Origin: M1-B18 sp048264125
GTDB taxonomy: Bacteria; Bacillota; Clostridia; Peptostreptococcales; Natronincolaceae
DNA length: 64,000 nucleotides
Direction of reading: 5' to 3'
Assembly: GCA_048264125.1 (NCBI GenBank)
Contig: JBLXDM010000006.1
Location: forward strand, 62,001-126,000
This document shows, piece after piece, positions 16,227 to 24,957 of this stretch. The translations under genes were made by a program, and so were the position numbers. The notes beneath the pieces were generated by a model that had not been told where the DNA came from, did not search any database, and worked only from the letters and a program-made list of their open reading frames with translations. Position 1 is the first letter of the stretch. Every line of letters begins with the position of its first letter.

Positions 16227-18113
16227 ATGAGGTGTATATATAAAAAGAGGACAAGTCATATAATTGGCATTATAACGATTTTGATAACGATGATAGCGGC
16301 AAATGCAGCCGTTGCTGATGTAGGGGCCTCCAGTATGCCCATTGCCAAAGAGGGCCTAATAGACGCCACAAAATGGAGTCCACAGGAGGATGGCCTGCTG
16401 GACTTAAATGGAGAATGGGAGCTTTATTGGAATCAGCTACTGGAGCCGGAGGATATACACGGCGCTTCTTTTAATAAAGACTATGTCGGACTTCCCCTTG
16501 AGCTGACAGAGGCATTAAAAGGCAGTGAGGAGAGGCAGGTTACCGAGGGTTATGGAACCTTGCGGCTTAATATTAGGATTAGGGATTTAGGAAGGCTATA
16601 TGGCCTAAAATTCCAATATTTTTCCTCAGCTAATAAAGTCTGGGTTAATGGAGATCTTTTGTTTGAAGCAGGTACTGTATCTGACAACAGAGAGACCTAC
16701 ACCCCTCAATATTTGCCTGGAGAGATATTTTTTCATGGGAATACTGAAACGGTGGAGGTAGTGGTACAGGTTTCCAATTTTCATCATAGACGCATAAAGC
16801 TTAATGAAGTAATATTTGGCACGGCTGAACAAATACAAAGAGCCACCAACCTGAAAATTATCCAAGAGGGAATAATGTTCGGCAGCCTTATGCTGATAGC
16901 CTTGTATTATTTAATCCTTTATTTTATTCAGAAAAGAGAGGCTGCACTTATTTACTTGTCGTTAATTGCCTTTGTCGTAGCAATCAGGGGAAGCATAGTG
17001 AGCGAGCGTATTCTGATAAGGTTATGGCCGCTTTTTCCTGCAGAGCTAATGATGAAGCTGGGATACTTGCCCACCTTTGTTTTAATGCCACTGTTAAATC
17101 TCTATTTATATGAAATATTTAAGGCCCCACAACTAAAGAAGCTGGCAGAAGCATCGAGGTATATATGTATGATAATGATACTTATAGTGGCGGCGACCTC
17201 CGTTAAGGTATATGATCTCATTTTTACATATGGTCAATGGATAAATGTTGTTTTAGGAATATATACTATCTACTTATTAGTATCCAACGGGCTTTTCAAA
17301 AAAACCAGAGGCTCCTATACAATGGCCATCGGCGGGATAATGGTATTAATTGCAGCAGTTAACGATATATTAAGGGAGCTGAGCGTAATAAGCACACCGG
17401 AGGCACTATCTACAACTATAGTCGCCTTTATTTTACTGCAGGCTTTGTTTTTGGCCTGGAGGTTCAATGACGCCTTTATCAAGGCACGGCAGCTGGCGGA
17501 GGAAAATGAAGCAATGTATCAGGAAATACAGCAGCTGAATAAGGACCTAGAGGAAAAAATAAAAACCCGCACCCATGCTCTGGAAATCGCCAACAGTAAG
17601 CTGGAAACCCTTACAAGGACAGATTCGCTAACAGGCTTAGCCAATAGAAGGTATTTTGACGAAAGAATACAGCAGGAGTGGTTTAAGTCCATAAGGGATA
17701 AGCGGCCCCTTTCAATCATAATGGTGGATATAGACTTTTTTAAGGGCTACAATGATACCTATGGACATGTTGAAGGGGATGAATGTCTGAAAAAAATTAC
17801 TAAGGCGCTGGAGGAAAGAGTGTGTCATAAAGCTGGAATTGTTGCCCGATATGGGGGGGAAGAATTTATAGTTTTACTTCCAAATACCGAGGCCTCCGGT
17901 GCCAGTGAAATAGCAGAGGGCCTGAGGAAATCCATCAAGAACCTAAAAATTCCGCATAAATCCTCCTCCATAAGTGAATATGTTACCATAAGCTTGGGAT
18001 TAAGCTCTATGATAGTTTCTATGGAGGATTCCCTTAGAAGCTTCATAAGCAAGGCGGACAAGGCGCTATATCTATCGAAGGAAAAGGGAAGAGACCGTGT
18101 AGAGGCAATATAA
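16227..18113 (+). CDS. Membrane diguanylate cyclase, 7TM-DISM type with jelly-roll sensor
   Basis: 628 aa. N-terminal signal helix, then an extracytoplasmic beta-sandwich (about 45-200). It opens with LDLNGEWELYW, like the sugar-binding fold that precedes 7TM-DISM receptors. Seven hydrophobic helices follow (about 210-405), then a coiled coil, then a GGDEF domain (about 460-628) with the active motif RYGGEEF and the DSLTGLANRR opening. The RxxD inhibitory I-site before GGEEF is absent (HKAG). It makes c-di-GMP from GTP. GAGGTG before ATG 16227. A second cyclase of related design lies at 21586. Confidence 0.88.
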   Translation: MRCIYKKRTSHIIGIITILITMIAANAAVADVGASSMPIAKEGLIDATKWSPQEDGLLDLNGEWELYWNQLLEPEDIHGASFNKDYVGLPLELTEALKGSEERQVTEGYGTLRLNIRIRDLGRLYGLKFQYFSSANKVWVNGDLLFEAGTVSDNRETYTPQYLPGEIFFHGNTETVEVVVQVSNFHHRRIKLNEVIFGTAEQIQRATNLKIIQEGIMFGSLMLIALYYLILYFIQKREAALIYLSLIAFVVAIRGSIVSERILIRLWPLFPAELMMKLGYLPTFVLMPLLNLYLYEIFKAPQLKKLAEASRYICMIMILIVAATSVKVYDLIFTYGQWINVVLGIYTIYLLVSNGLFKKTRGSYTMAIGGIMVLIAAVNDILRELSVISTPEALSTTIVAFILLQALFLAWRFNDAFIKARQLAEENEAMYQEIQQLNKDLEEKIKTRTHALEIANSKLETLTRTDSLTGLANRRYFDERIQQEWFKSIRDKRPLSIIMVDIDFFKGYNDTYGHVEGDECLKKITKALEERVCHKAGIVARYGGEEFIVLLPNTEASGASEIAEGLRKSIKNLKIPHKSSSISEYVTISLGLSSMIVSMEDSLRSFISKADKALYLSKEKGRDRVEAI

Positions 18114-18224
18114 TGGCGACCCATGGAGAGCTTAATTTGCTTTGCATAAGGCTAATAATTATAATTAGAAATTAGAAATATGATATGGATGATATGGATT
18201 TCATTGCTATTCCTCGACTTGGAT

Positions 18225-18253
18225 TTGACAAATTACATATTTTGGTGTATAAT
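18225..18253 (+). promoter_or_regulatory. Consensus sigma-A promoter upstream of ablA
   Basis: TTGACA at 18225-18230, 17-bp spacer, TATAAT at 18248-18253, about 355 nt before the ablA start codon. Confidence 0.8.
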
Positions 18254-18259
18254 ATACAT

Positions 18260-18516
18260 AGTTCTGAGGTGTTATTTTTCGGAATAATTTCATATTCTTG
18301 AGTATTACATGTGAAGTAGATGTTTTGAGTAGCCGGTTAACGAGCTTGTTTACGTATCAAAAGCATTTTGATGTGGAAATGAGTAAATTAACTACAGCAG
18401 GCAAAAATCTCATTGAAAAATGTGGAAATATTATAGAACTGGGGCTTGTTTAGGATCATATGGTCATGAACTATATTACTAAGGTGATATAAAGTGAGCT
18501 GGAAACAGTGAAGCTT
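18260..18516 (+). ncRNA. Long 5' leader of ablA-ablB (unidentified regulatory RNA)
   Basis: About 255 nt between a consensus promoter and a strong terminator, with no gene. A short hairpin TTATT/AATAA near 18273-18290 and a repeated GCTTGTTTA (near 18343 and 18445) can be seen. I find no lysine-riboswitch core, no T-box sequence and no c-di-AMP (ydaO) core. The arrangement suggests premature termination control of osmolyte synthesis. The sensed signal is unknown. Confidence 0.45.
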
Positions 18517-18563
18517 AAGCACTCTAACTCTATTTTTTATAGGGTTAGAGTGCTTTTTATTTA
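18517..18563 (+). terminator. Strong intrinsic terminator in the ablA leader
   Basis: About 17-bp stem (arms AAGCACTCTAACTCTAT and ATAGGGTTAGAGTGCTT, one T-G pair) with a short loop, followed by TTTATTTA, 46 nt before ablA. Confidence 0.85.
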
Positions 18564-18608
18564 CCCTTTTATATATAAAGATATAAAGAAATACAAGGAG
18601 GACAAAAA

Positions 18609-19886
18609 ATGCAAAAGGTAATAGAAATAATCAAGCGAAGGCAAAGGGGAGAGATGCTCTCTGAAGAAGTCATGAAGGATTGGCAGGATTGGAAGTGGCA
18701 GCTAAGGCATAGCATAAGGGAAATGTCGCAGGTGGAGGAGGCCTTTGATGTAAAGCTGGATGATCACCAGAGAAGTGATATCGAAAAAACGATTCAAAGC
18801 TTTCCTATGTCTATAACACCCTATTATTTATCCCTTGTGGACCCAGAGGACTTTCAAAATGATCCTGTATTTAAGCAGGCCTTTCCAGATAAGAGGGAGC
18901 TGGATATTGCCAAATACGACATGGCGGACCCATTGGCTGAGGAAAAGGACAGCCCGGTAGGTGGAGTGACCCATCGCTACCCGGATAGAGTGCTACTTCA
19001 TATAAGCAATACCTGTGCTATGTATTGCAGACATTGCACCAGAAAGAGAAAGGTCGGGGATGTAGACAGTATTCCCTCTAAGGAGCAAATTTTAAAGGGA
19101 ATAGCGTATATTAAAGGAACCCCCGAAATAAGGGATGTATTGCTCTCAGGCGGAGATCCGTTTCTGCTATCTGATGAATATCTAGATTGGATATTGGGGG
19201 AAATATCAGCTATTCCTCATGTAGAAGTAGTTCGTATCGGAACACGAACTCCGGTGGTGCTGCCATATCGTATTACTGACTCATTAATTGAAGTGCTAAA
19301 AAAATATGATTCCCTGTGGTTAAACACTCACTTCAATCATCCAAGGGAAATTACAGAAGCATCTAAAGAAGCGCTTAAAAAGCTGTCGGGTGCGGGTATC
19401 CCTCTGGGAAACCAATCAGTTCTTCTGGCTGATATAAATGATTCGACGAATATTATGAAGCAGCTGGTCCATAAGCTGGTTCAAAATAAGGTAAGACCCT
19501 ACTATCTATATCAATGCGATCTGTCGGAGGGGCTTGAGCATTTTAGAACGCCCATCGGAGTCGGAATAGAAATTATGGAGAGCTTAAGGGGCCATACCAG
19601 TGGCTTTGCTGTACCAACCTTTGTTGTTGATGCACCAGGGGGCGGAGGAAAGATCCCAGTCGGTCCTAATTATATTCTATCGTGGTCCGCAAATAAGGTT
19701 ATTTTAAGGAATTTTGAAGGGGTAATCACCACCTATCATGAGCCGGATTCCTATAAGCAGGCCCCCAGTGATTTAAGATACGATGCATCTGGAGTAAGAC
19801 CCATTGGTATTCAAGGATTGCTATCGGATTTTGATGATAGTATAACACTTACCCCCTCTGGCATCAGCCGAGGGGAAAAGGAATAG
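18609..19886 (+). CDS. ablA: L-lysine 2,3-aminomutase (radical SAM, PLP)
   Basis: 425 aa, full length. It converts L-alpha-lysine to L-beta-lysine. The radical-SAM cluster ligands are Cys136, Cys140 and Cys143 (CAMYCRHC), and the PLP Lys348 sits in the APGGGGK motif. The SGGDPF segment near 180 is the usual SAM-contacting motif. AGGAGG ribosome site. The next gene, 12 nt downstream, is an AblB acetyltransferase, so the pair most likely makes the osmolyte N-epsilon-acetyl-beta-lysine rather than serving lysine fermentation (kamA). Transcription passes a long leader and terminator. Confidence 0.93.
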   Translation: MQKVIEIIKRRQRGEMLSEEVMKDWQDWKWQLRHSIREMSQVEEAFDVKLDDHQRSDIEKTIQSFPMSITPYYLSLVDPEDFQNDPVFKQAFPDKRELDIAKYDMADPLAEEKDSPVGGVTHRYPDRVLLHISNTCAMYCRHCTRKRKVGDVDSIPSKEQILKGIAYIKGTPEIRDVLLSGGDPFLLSDEYLDWILGEISAIPHVEVVRIGTRTPVVLPYRITDSLIEVLKKYDSLWLNTHFNHPREITEASKEALKKLSGAGIPLGNQSVLLADINDSTNIMKQLVHKLVQNKVRPYYLYQCDLSEGLEHFRTPIGVGIEIMESLRGHTSGFAVPTFVVDAPGGGGKIPVGPNYILSWSANKVILRNFEGVITTYHEPDSYKQAPSDLRYDASGVRPIGIQGLLSDFDDSITLTPSGISRGEKE

Positions 19887-19898
19887 GAGGTTGGAAAA

Positions 19899-20732
19899 AT
19901 GCTAGATCAAATTACTAATCTTGGAGAAGGATTAATCCATCATGGAAAGCAAAACAACCGTGTGTATGTAATGAAGACGCCAAAGGCAAATCATAATAAA
20001 TTTATTGAAAGCATTGAGGAGCTGGCAAATGAAAAGGACTATGAAAAGATAATAGCAAAGGTGCCGGAGGGTATTGTAGATGAATTTTTAGAGAGTGGCT
20101 ACAATGAGGAGGCGCAGGTGCCTAATTTTTACAGTGGTAAAGTTGACTGCTCCTTCGTAAGCAAGTATATGGACCCTGACAGGAGAAGAGTAAAGAACAG
20201 GTCAGTTATTGAAGGGGTACTGAAGGTGGCTCACCAGAATAAAGGTGATCTATGTCAGGTAAGGCTGGAGGAAGGCTTTAAATGCAGAAGAGCAGAAAAA
20301 AGTGATATTTCAGCTATGGTAGAGCTGTATAAAAGTGTGTTTGTATCTTATCCCTTCCCAATTCATCAGGAGAAATATATATTGAGCACCATGGAGGAAA
20401 ATGTTGTTTATTTTGGCATTTGGCATAAAAGCAAACTGGTAGCCCTTTCCTCCAGTGAAGTGGATTGGCGCAGCAAAAACGTAGAAATGACGGATTTTGC
20501 GGTTGATCCGGAGTATAGAGGAAAGAATATTTCATCAAGGCTGCTTCAGTCTATGGAGAAGGAGATGAAGAGCAGTGGAATACTAACGGCATATACGATT
20601 GCCAGAGCCGTATCCTATGGGATGAATTGCACCTTCTCAAAAAATGGTTATGATTATGGCGGAACCCTCTATAACAATACCCATATAGCAAAGGGCATAG
20701 AAAGCATGAATGTATGGTACAAGGAGCTATAA
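19899..20732 (+). CDS. ablB: Beta-lysine N-acetyltransferase (GNAT family)
   Basis: 277 aa. The C-terminal GNAT domain (about 125-270) shows the acetyl-CoA-binding segment VDPEYRGKNISSRLL. The N-terminal half (MLDQITNLGEGLIHHGKQNNRVY...) is typical of AblB. It acetylates the epsilon-amino group of beta-lysine to give the compatible solute made by ablA-ablB in methanogens and some Firmicutes. AGGAGG ribosome site; 12 nt after ablA, same operon. Confidence 0.9.
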   Translation: MLDQITNLGEGLIHHGKQNNRVYVMKTPKANHNKFIESIEELANEKDYEKIIAKVPEGIVDEFLESGYNEEAQVPNFYSGKVDCSFVSKYMDPDRRRVKNRSVIEGVLKVAHQNKGDLCQVRLEEGFKCRRAEKSDISAMVELYKSVFVSYPFPIHQEKYILSTMEENVVYFGIWHKSKLVALSSSEVDWRSKNVEMTDFAVDPEYRGKNISSRLLQSMEKEMKSSGILTAYTIARAVSYGMNCTFSKNGYDYGGTLYNNTHIAKGIESMNVWYKEL

Positions 20733-20740
20733 AAAAAGTA

Positions 20741-20779
20741 AAGCCAAGGTCTGAACCTTAACAAGGGAGACCTTGGCTT
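20741..20779. terminator. Hairpin after ablB (stronger on the minus strand)
   Basis: 12-bp stem AAGCCAAGGTCT/AGACCTTGGCTT. Flanking A-runs give T-runs only on the minus strand, so on the plus strand it may protect the mRNA end rather than terminate. Confidence 0.55.
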
Positions 20780-20792
20780 AAAAAGACGAAGC

Positions 20793-20831
20793 AAGACCAT
20801 AGTATACAAAAAATACAATGGTCTTTTTTTA
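20793..20831 (+). terminator. Intrinsic terminator of the abl operon
   Basis: 8-bp stem AAGACCAT/ATGGTCTT followed by TTTTTATA; second of two tandem hairpins after ablB. Confidence 0.75.
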
Positions 20832-20936
20832 TATAATATTTTAAGCGACAAACAGGACTTTGGGACTAAGATTAGCAGGATATTCTGGTAAATTGTAGAA
20901 GCTATTAAGTATATTAAAGCGGAGGAGAAATAAATT

Positions 20937-21563
20937 ATGGAGGCAATACCCTATTCAACAATTAAAAGCAAATTACAAACGGGAGATCTGGTGCTTTTTA
21001 GCGGTAAATACAGCATCAGTAAGCTGGTGGAAAGGCTGGAGCACAGCAAATGGTCTCATGTGGCAATGGTGGTTAGGATTCCAGATATAGATGAGCTTTT
21101 GCTATGGGAATCAACAGCTCTGACTAATCTGCCGGATGAAATTTACCACGATAATAAGACCGGGCCAAAGGTGGTAAAGCTATTGGACAGGCTTAAGACC
21201 TATGGAAACGATGTAAGCCCCTATGTTCCACCAGAATATGCAATTAGGCAGCTGCAGGTGGAAAGAACCCCAGAAATGCTGTCTGAATTAAGCAATCTCT
21301 TTTGCAGTCTTCATGGTATTCCAAACCCAGGGGAATGGAAGATGATTCTGGAGGTTTTAGAGGGAAAAATTTTCAACATAAAATCTAAGCTGGACAATTA
21401 TACCTGTAGTCAGCTGGTGGCTGAGTCCTATATAGAAATGGGACTACTAAGCGACAAACGGGCAACTAATGGCTATATGCCAATGGATTTTTCAACCGAT
21501 GGAGATTTGAAGTTGCTGAAGGGGAGCTTTACTGATGAGATTTTTATAAACATTAACGAATAA
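20937..21563 (+). CDS. YiiX-like permuted NlpC/P60 papain-fold amidase
   Basis: 208 aa. Circularly permuted NlpC/P60 (YaeF/YiiX type): the His comes first (His41 in WSHVAMVV) and the nucleophile Cys157 follows in YTCSQLVAESY. The GDLVLFSG segment near residue 16 is typical. No signal peptide, so probably cytoplasmic. Such proteins are thought to act on amide or lipid-linked bonds, but substrates are mostly unknown. GGAGGAG ribosome site. It precedes a diguanylate cyclase by 22 nt and may be in its operon. A related gene is at 53724. Confidence 0.78.
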   Translation: MEAIPYSTIKSKLQTGDLVLFSGKYSISKLVERLEHSKWSHVAMVVRIPDIDELLLWESTALTNLPDEIYHDNKTGPKVVKLLDRLKTYGNDVSPYVPPEYAIRQLQVERTPEMLSELSNLFCSLHGIPNPGEWKMILEVLEGKIFNIKSKLDNYTCSQLVAESYIEMGLLSDKRATNGYMPMDFSTDGDLKLLKGSFTDEIFININE

Positions 21564-21585
21564 TATTAAGGGGAAGGTATAAGGG

Positions 21586-23814
21586 ATGGAAACAAGTATG
21601 AAGGGAAAAGGAAAAGGCAAGATAAGCCGGCATTATTGCTTATTATTGTCAGTACTTTTTTATATTGTCCTCTCAAGCTTGGTCGTATTTGGCAGCAGCG
21701 AGGCTATTAAGATTGTAGAGGATATCGCCGAATATGATTTGACAAACACGATATTGATTATAGAGGATAAGGACAAAGGCCTTGAAATTGAGGATATTTT
21801 AAACAATCGACACGAAGATCAATTCATACCCTATAATGACAGTGGCTTTAGCGGTGTCATATCAGAGTCTGCCTTCTGGATTAAGGTTATTCTTTCAAAT
21901 ACTACGGATAAGGCACAAAATATGTTTTTGGAAATAAGCAAGCCGCATTTAGGTAATCTTCAATTCTACCGGTATTTAGATGGTCAAATGATAAACGAGG
22001 TGCAGACGGGGAGACATTATTCCTTTGATAACAGGGAGGTAAAGCATAGAAATTTTGTCTTTGAAATGAATCTGCTACCACAGACAGAAGAGGAGATATT
22101 TTTTAGAGTAGAAACGGAAAGCTATCTTCAGTTTCCCGTGAAGCTGTATAAAACCCAGAGCTTTTTAGAAAAGGAATATCAGTCTCAGCTGGTCTTCGGC
22201 ACCTACTATGGTATTATGCTGGTTATGTTCCTTTATAACCTGGTGCTGTTAATCTCCCTGAAGGAAAAAACCTATCTCTACTATATTTTATACATCTTTG
22301 GCTTTTCCATGATACAGCTGGTGTGGGATGGACTGGCCTTTCAATACCTATGGCCTACAATGCCAGCATGGGATATAAAGGCAAACCCCTTTTTCCTAAT
22401 ATGTACCTCTATTTTTGCCCTTCAGTTTTCCAGAAGCTTTCTCAGGGTAAAGGAAAAATCCAGAGCATTGGACCGTTGGATAACCTATTTTATGTTGATA
22501 ATGACGATATCGGCCATTTTCACACTATTCATACCGGCAGCTATTACCACCAAGCTGGCAGTCTTCATTGTCAGCATCGCTCTTGTTACTTGTATTATTA
22601 ATATTTTTATCGTGGGCAATTACGATAGAACGGTGTATCTATATTCAACAGCTTGGGCTATGCTATTTCTGGGAGTAATTCTAAATCTATTGGCGGCCTA
22701 TAGGATACTTCCAATAAATTTTATAACCCTCTATTCCCCACGTATTGGCTCTATTGCGGAGGTGGTTCTGCTTTCGCTGGCGCTGGTGGATAGGTTTAAT
22801 AGAATAAAGCAGGAAAAGATAGTTGAGGAAAAACAAAGAGTACTGCTAAAAACCCTCCATGATATAACTAAAACCCTAACCTCTACCCATGACCTGGAGG
22901 AGCTGATTCAATACATACTTAAAAATGTTGCAGAGCTTGCTAAGTTTGAAAATGGTCTCCTTATATTAAAGCAGCAGGATAGCTACACAATAAAGGATGC
23001 TCTAGGATATATGGCAAAAGAGCTTAAGGGTAGAGAGCTGACGTCCCTGGAGGGGGAAAAGGTTTTTTGGAGAATAGTGCTGGAAAATAAGACAACAACC
23101 CTTGCCGATCTAGACATGAGGGGCTTCGGAATTGATAAGAAGATAGGCACCTTAATCGGCATTCCAATAGCATACCATAAAGAGCTGCTGGGCTTAATGA
23201 TCCTATATAGCTTTGAGACGAGGAAAACCAATGAGCTAGAAAGTAAAATCATATATGATTTTGCCGGGCAGGTGGGCATTTCAATCCAGAATCTGAGGCT
23301 ATTTAATGAAATAAAGAGAATGGCTGCCACAGACGATTTAACTGGAGCCTGGAACCGAAAGCACTTTGCCAGTATTGCGGAAGGAGCCCTTCAGGAGGCC
23401 CAAAGGAATAACAGGAGCCTATCAATTATTATGATCGACATAGATTGGTTTAAGCAAATAAACGACAGCTATGGGCATATGGCTGGAGACAAGGTACTGG
23501 TTGAGCTTGTTGTCTGTCTTCGTAGTACCCTTAATGAAGGGGGCTGTATAGGAAGATATGGCGGCGAGGAATTTCTAGTGCTGCTTAGGGATATAGGCAT
23601 CCACGAAGCCTACAAAATAGCAGAGTCAATGCGTAGGGCTGTTGAAAGAATGAAGGTATACTTAGATGAAGCTAGCACTGTAGGGTTCACCATAAGCATG
23701 GGGTTGTCTACACTAAAGAAGGACACAAAAGACATATGGGAGCTGATAGACAAGGCAGACCAGGCTCTTTATATTTCAAAGGAAAACGGCAGAAACCTGG
23801 TGAATATATCCTAA
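21586..23814 (+). CDS. Membrane diguanylate cyclase: DISM sensor, 7TM, GAF and GGDEF
   Basis: 742 aa. A signal helix (about 18-38) and an extracytoplasmic 7TMR-DISMED2 domain (about 50-195) with SAFWIKVILSN come first. Then seven membrane helices (about 205-400), a coiled coil, a GAF domain (about 425-570) and a GGDEF domain (about 580-742) with DDLTGAWNRKHF and RYGGEEF. No RxxD I-site (NEGG), so product inhibition through that site is unlikely. It makes c-di-GMP in response to an outside ligand, possibly a carbohydrate, and a cytoplasmic GAF signal. Follows the YiiX-like amidase by 22 nt. Confidence 0.9.
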   Translation: METSMKGKGKGKISRHYCLLLSVLFYIVLSSLVVFGSSEAIKIVEDIAEYDLTNTILIIEDKDKGLEIEDILNNRHEDQFIPYNDSGFSGVISESAFWIKVILSNTTDKAQNMFLEISKPHLGNLQFYRYLDGQMINEVQTGRHYSFDNREVKHRNFVFEMNLLPQTEEEIFFRVETESYLQFPVKLYKTQSFLEKEYQSQLVFGTYYGIMLVMFLYNLVLLISLKEKTYLYYILYIFGFSMIQLVWDGLAFQYLWPTMPAWDIKANPFFLICTSIFALQFSRSFLRVKEKSRALDRWITYFMLIMTISAIFTLFIPAAITTKLAVFIVSIALVTCIINIFIVGNYDRTVYLYSTAWAMLFLGVILNLLAAYRILPINFITLYSPRIGSIAEVVLLSLALVDRFNRIKQEKIVEEKQRVLLKTLHDITKTLTSTHDLEELIQYILKNVAELAKFENGLLILKQQDSYTIKDALGYMAKELKGRELTSLEGEKVFWRIVLENKTTTLADLDMRGFGIDKKIGTLIGIPIAYHKELLGLMILYSFETRKTNELESKIIYDFAGQVGISIQNLRLFNEIKRMAATDDLTGAWNRKHFASIAEGALQEAQRNNRSLSIIMIDIDWFKQINDSYGHMAGDKVLVELVVCLRSTLNEGGCIGRYGGEEFLVLLRDIGIHEAYKIAESMRRAVERMKVYLDEASTVGFTISMGLSTLKKDTKDIWELIDKADQALYISKENGRNLVNIS

Positions 23815-23900
23815 CACACGCAGCTAAACAAATGTATTTCAACAAAGGGGAGAGCCTTCGCCAAGGATTAGGCTGAAATAAACAGTTTTCCAACAAGGTA

Positions 23901-23926
23901 AAACCACACGAATAAGTGTGGTTTTT
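23901..23926 (+). terminator. Intrinsic terminator after the diguanylate cyclase
   Basis: 9-bp stem AAACCACAC/GTGTGGTTT with 6-nt loop and T-run. Confidence 0.8.
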
Positions 23927-23941
23927 GCATGTAAGAATTAA

Positions 23942-23982
23942 TTTTAATATGACATATATATGGCATATTAAAATGCTATAAT
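23942..23982 (+). promoter_or_regulatory. Symmetrical operator and extended -10 promoter of the WYL regulator
   Basis: 32-bp dyad at 23942-23973: arms TTTTAATATG and CATATTAAAA around the inner palindrome CATATATATG. It ends one base before an extended -10 element TGCTATAAT (23974-23982). Binding would cover the -35 region of the promoter that reads into the regulator gene, so autoregulation is likely. Confidence 0.65.
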
Positions 23983-23999
23983 AAAGTCAGGTGATGCAT

Positions 24000-24914
24000 A
24001 TGAAAATTAATAGGCTGTTGGAAATTACGGTTCTACTGCTGAATAAAAGAATGATTAAAGCAAAGGAGCTGGCGGATAGGTTTCAGGTTTCAACCAGAAC
24101 AATATATCGAGATATAGAAATACTTTCAATGGCGGGGATTCCTGTTTACATGAGCAAGGGCAAGGGGGGAGGCATATCCCTTCTGGAGGATTTTTCAGTA
24201 AACAAGGCGATACTTACTAAAGAGGATAAGGAAAGCCTGATACTGGCCCTCAAAACACTGCAGGTGACCAAATACCCTGAGGTGGGGGCAGCTATCGAAA
24301 AAATCGGTAGTTTGTATAAGGAGGACTTGTCTGAGGATTGGGTGCAGGTGGATTTCGGAGAGTGGGGCAGTGACCCTAATGAAGGAGGAAGATTTGCCTT
24401 GATTAAGGAGGCCATAATAAAGAGAAGAATTATCGTGGCTGAGTATATCAATACCCAAGGCGAGGGGAGCAACAGAAGTATTGAGGCAATGAAGCTCTTA
24501 TATAAGGGAAAGGCCTGGTATTTGTACGGCTATTGTAGAAGCAAGCAGGACTTTAGAATATTTCGTATCTCCAGGATGAAGAATATTTCTATAACTAGAG
24601 AGGAATTTATACGAAGGAGTATACCGGGGCCAATACCTATAGATCAGCCCTCGCCTACAAGGAAAAAGGTGGATCTAAGGCTGCGCTTTAAGCCGCATAT
24701 GCTGTATAGGGTGTATGATGACTTCCACGATAATAGTATATTGAGGCTGGAGGATGGCTCCTGTGAGGTTGCAGTAAGCTATCCGGAGGACGAATGGGTA
24801 TATGGATATATATTATCCTTTGGTGAGTCGGTGGAGGTTTTAGAGCCCCCTCACATTCGAAGCGTGATATTAAATAGGCTGCAGGAGGCTGCTAAAATAT
24901 ATTTAGAGGAATAA
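24000..24914 (+). CDS. DeoR-type HTH regulator with WYL domain
   Basis: 304 aa from ATG 24000, which is 6 nt after AGGTG; in-frame GTG 23991 and ATG 23994 overlap that ribosome site. N-terminal winged helix (about 1-60) with KELADRFQVSTRTIYRDIEIL. The WYL ligand-binding domain (about 130-200) shows WYLYGYCRSKQDFRIFRISRM. A C-terminal WCX extension is present. This YafY-like family often senses nucleotides or small ligands. No obvious target operon adjoins it; the 32-bp dyad upstream suggests self-regulation. Confidence 0.88.
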   Translation: MKINRLLEITVLLLNKRMIKAKELADRFQVSTRTIYRDIEILSMAGIPVYMSKGKGGGISLLEDFSVNKAILTKEDKESLILALKTLQVTKYPEVGAAIEKIGSLYKEDLSEDWVQVDFGEWGSDPNEGGRFALIKEAIIKRRIIVAEYINTQGEGSNRSIEAMKLLYKGKAWYLYGYCRSKQDFRIFRISRMKNISITREEFIRRSIPGPIPIDQPSPTRKKVDLRLRFKPHMLYRVYDDFHDNSILRLEDGSCEVAVSYPEDEWVYGYILSFGESVEVLEPPHIRSVILNRLQEAAKIYLEE

Positions 24915-24957
24915 TAAGGGGATAGGAGGGTGACGCTGAAAAGCTCAGTCCTAAATA

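Noticed and set aside
18260..18516. Lysine riboswitch before the lysine aminomutase
   Set aside because: The conserved GAGGTGCGAAC and GCCGAAGC-type core elements are absent; only GAGGTG occurs by chance.
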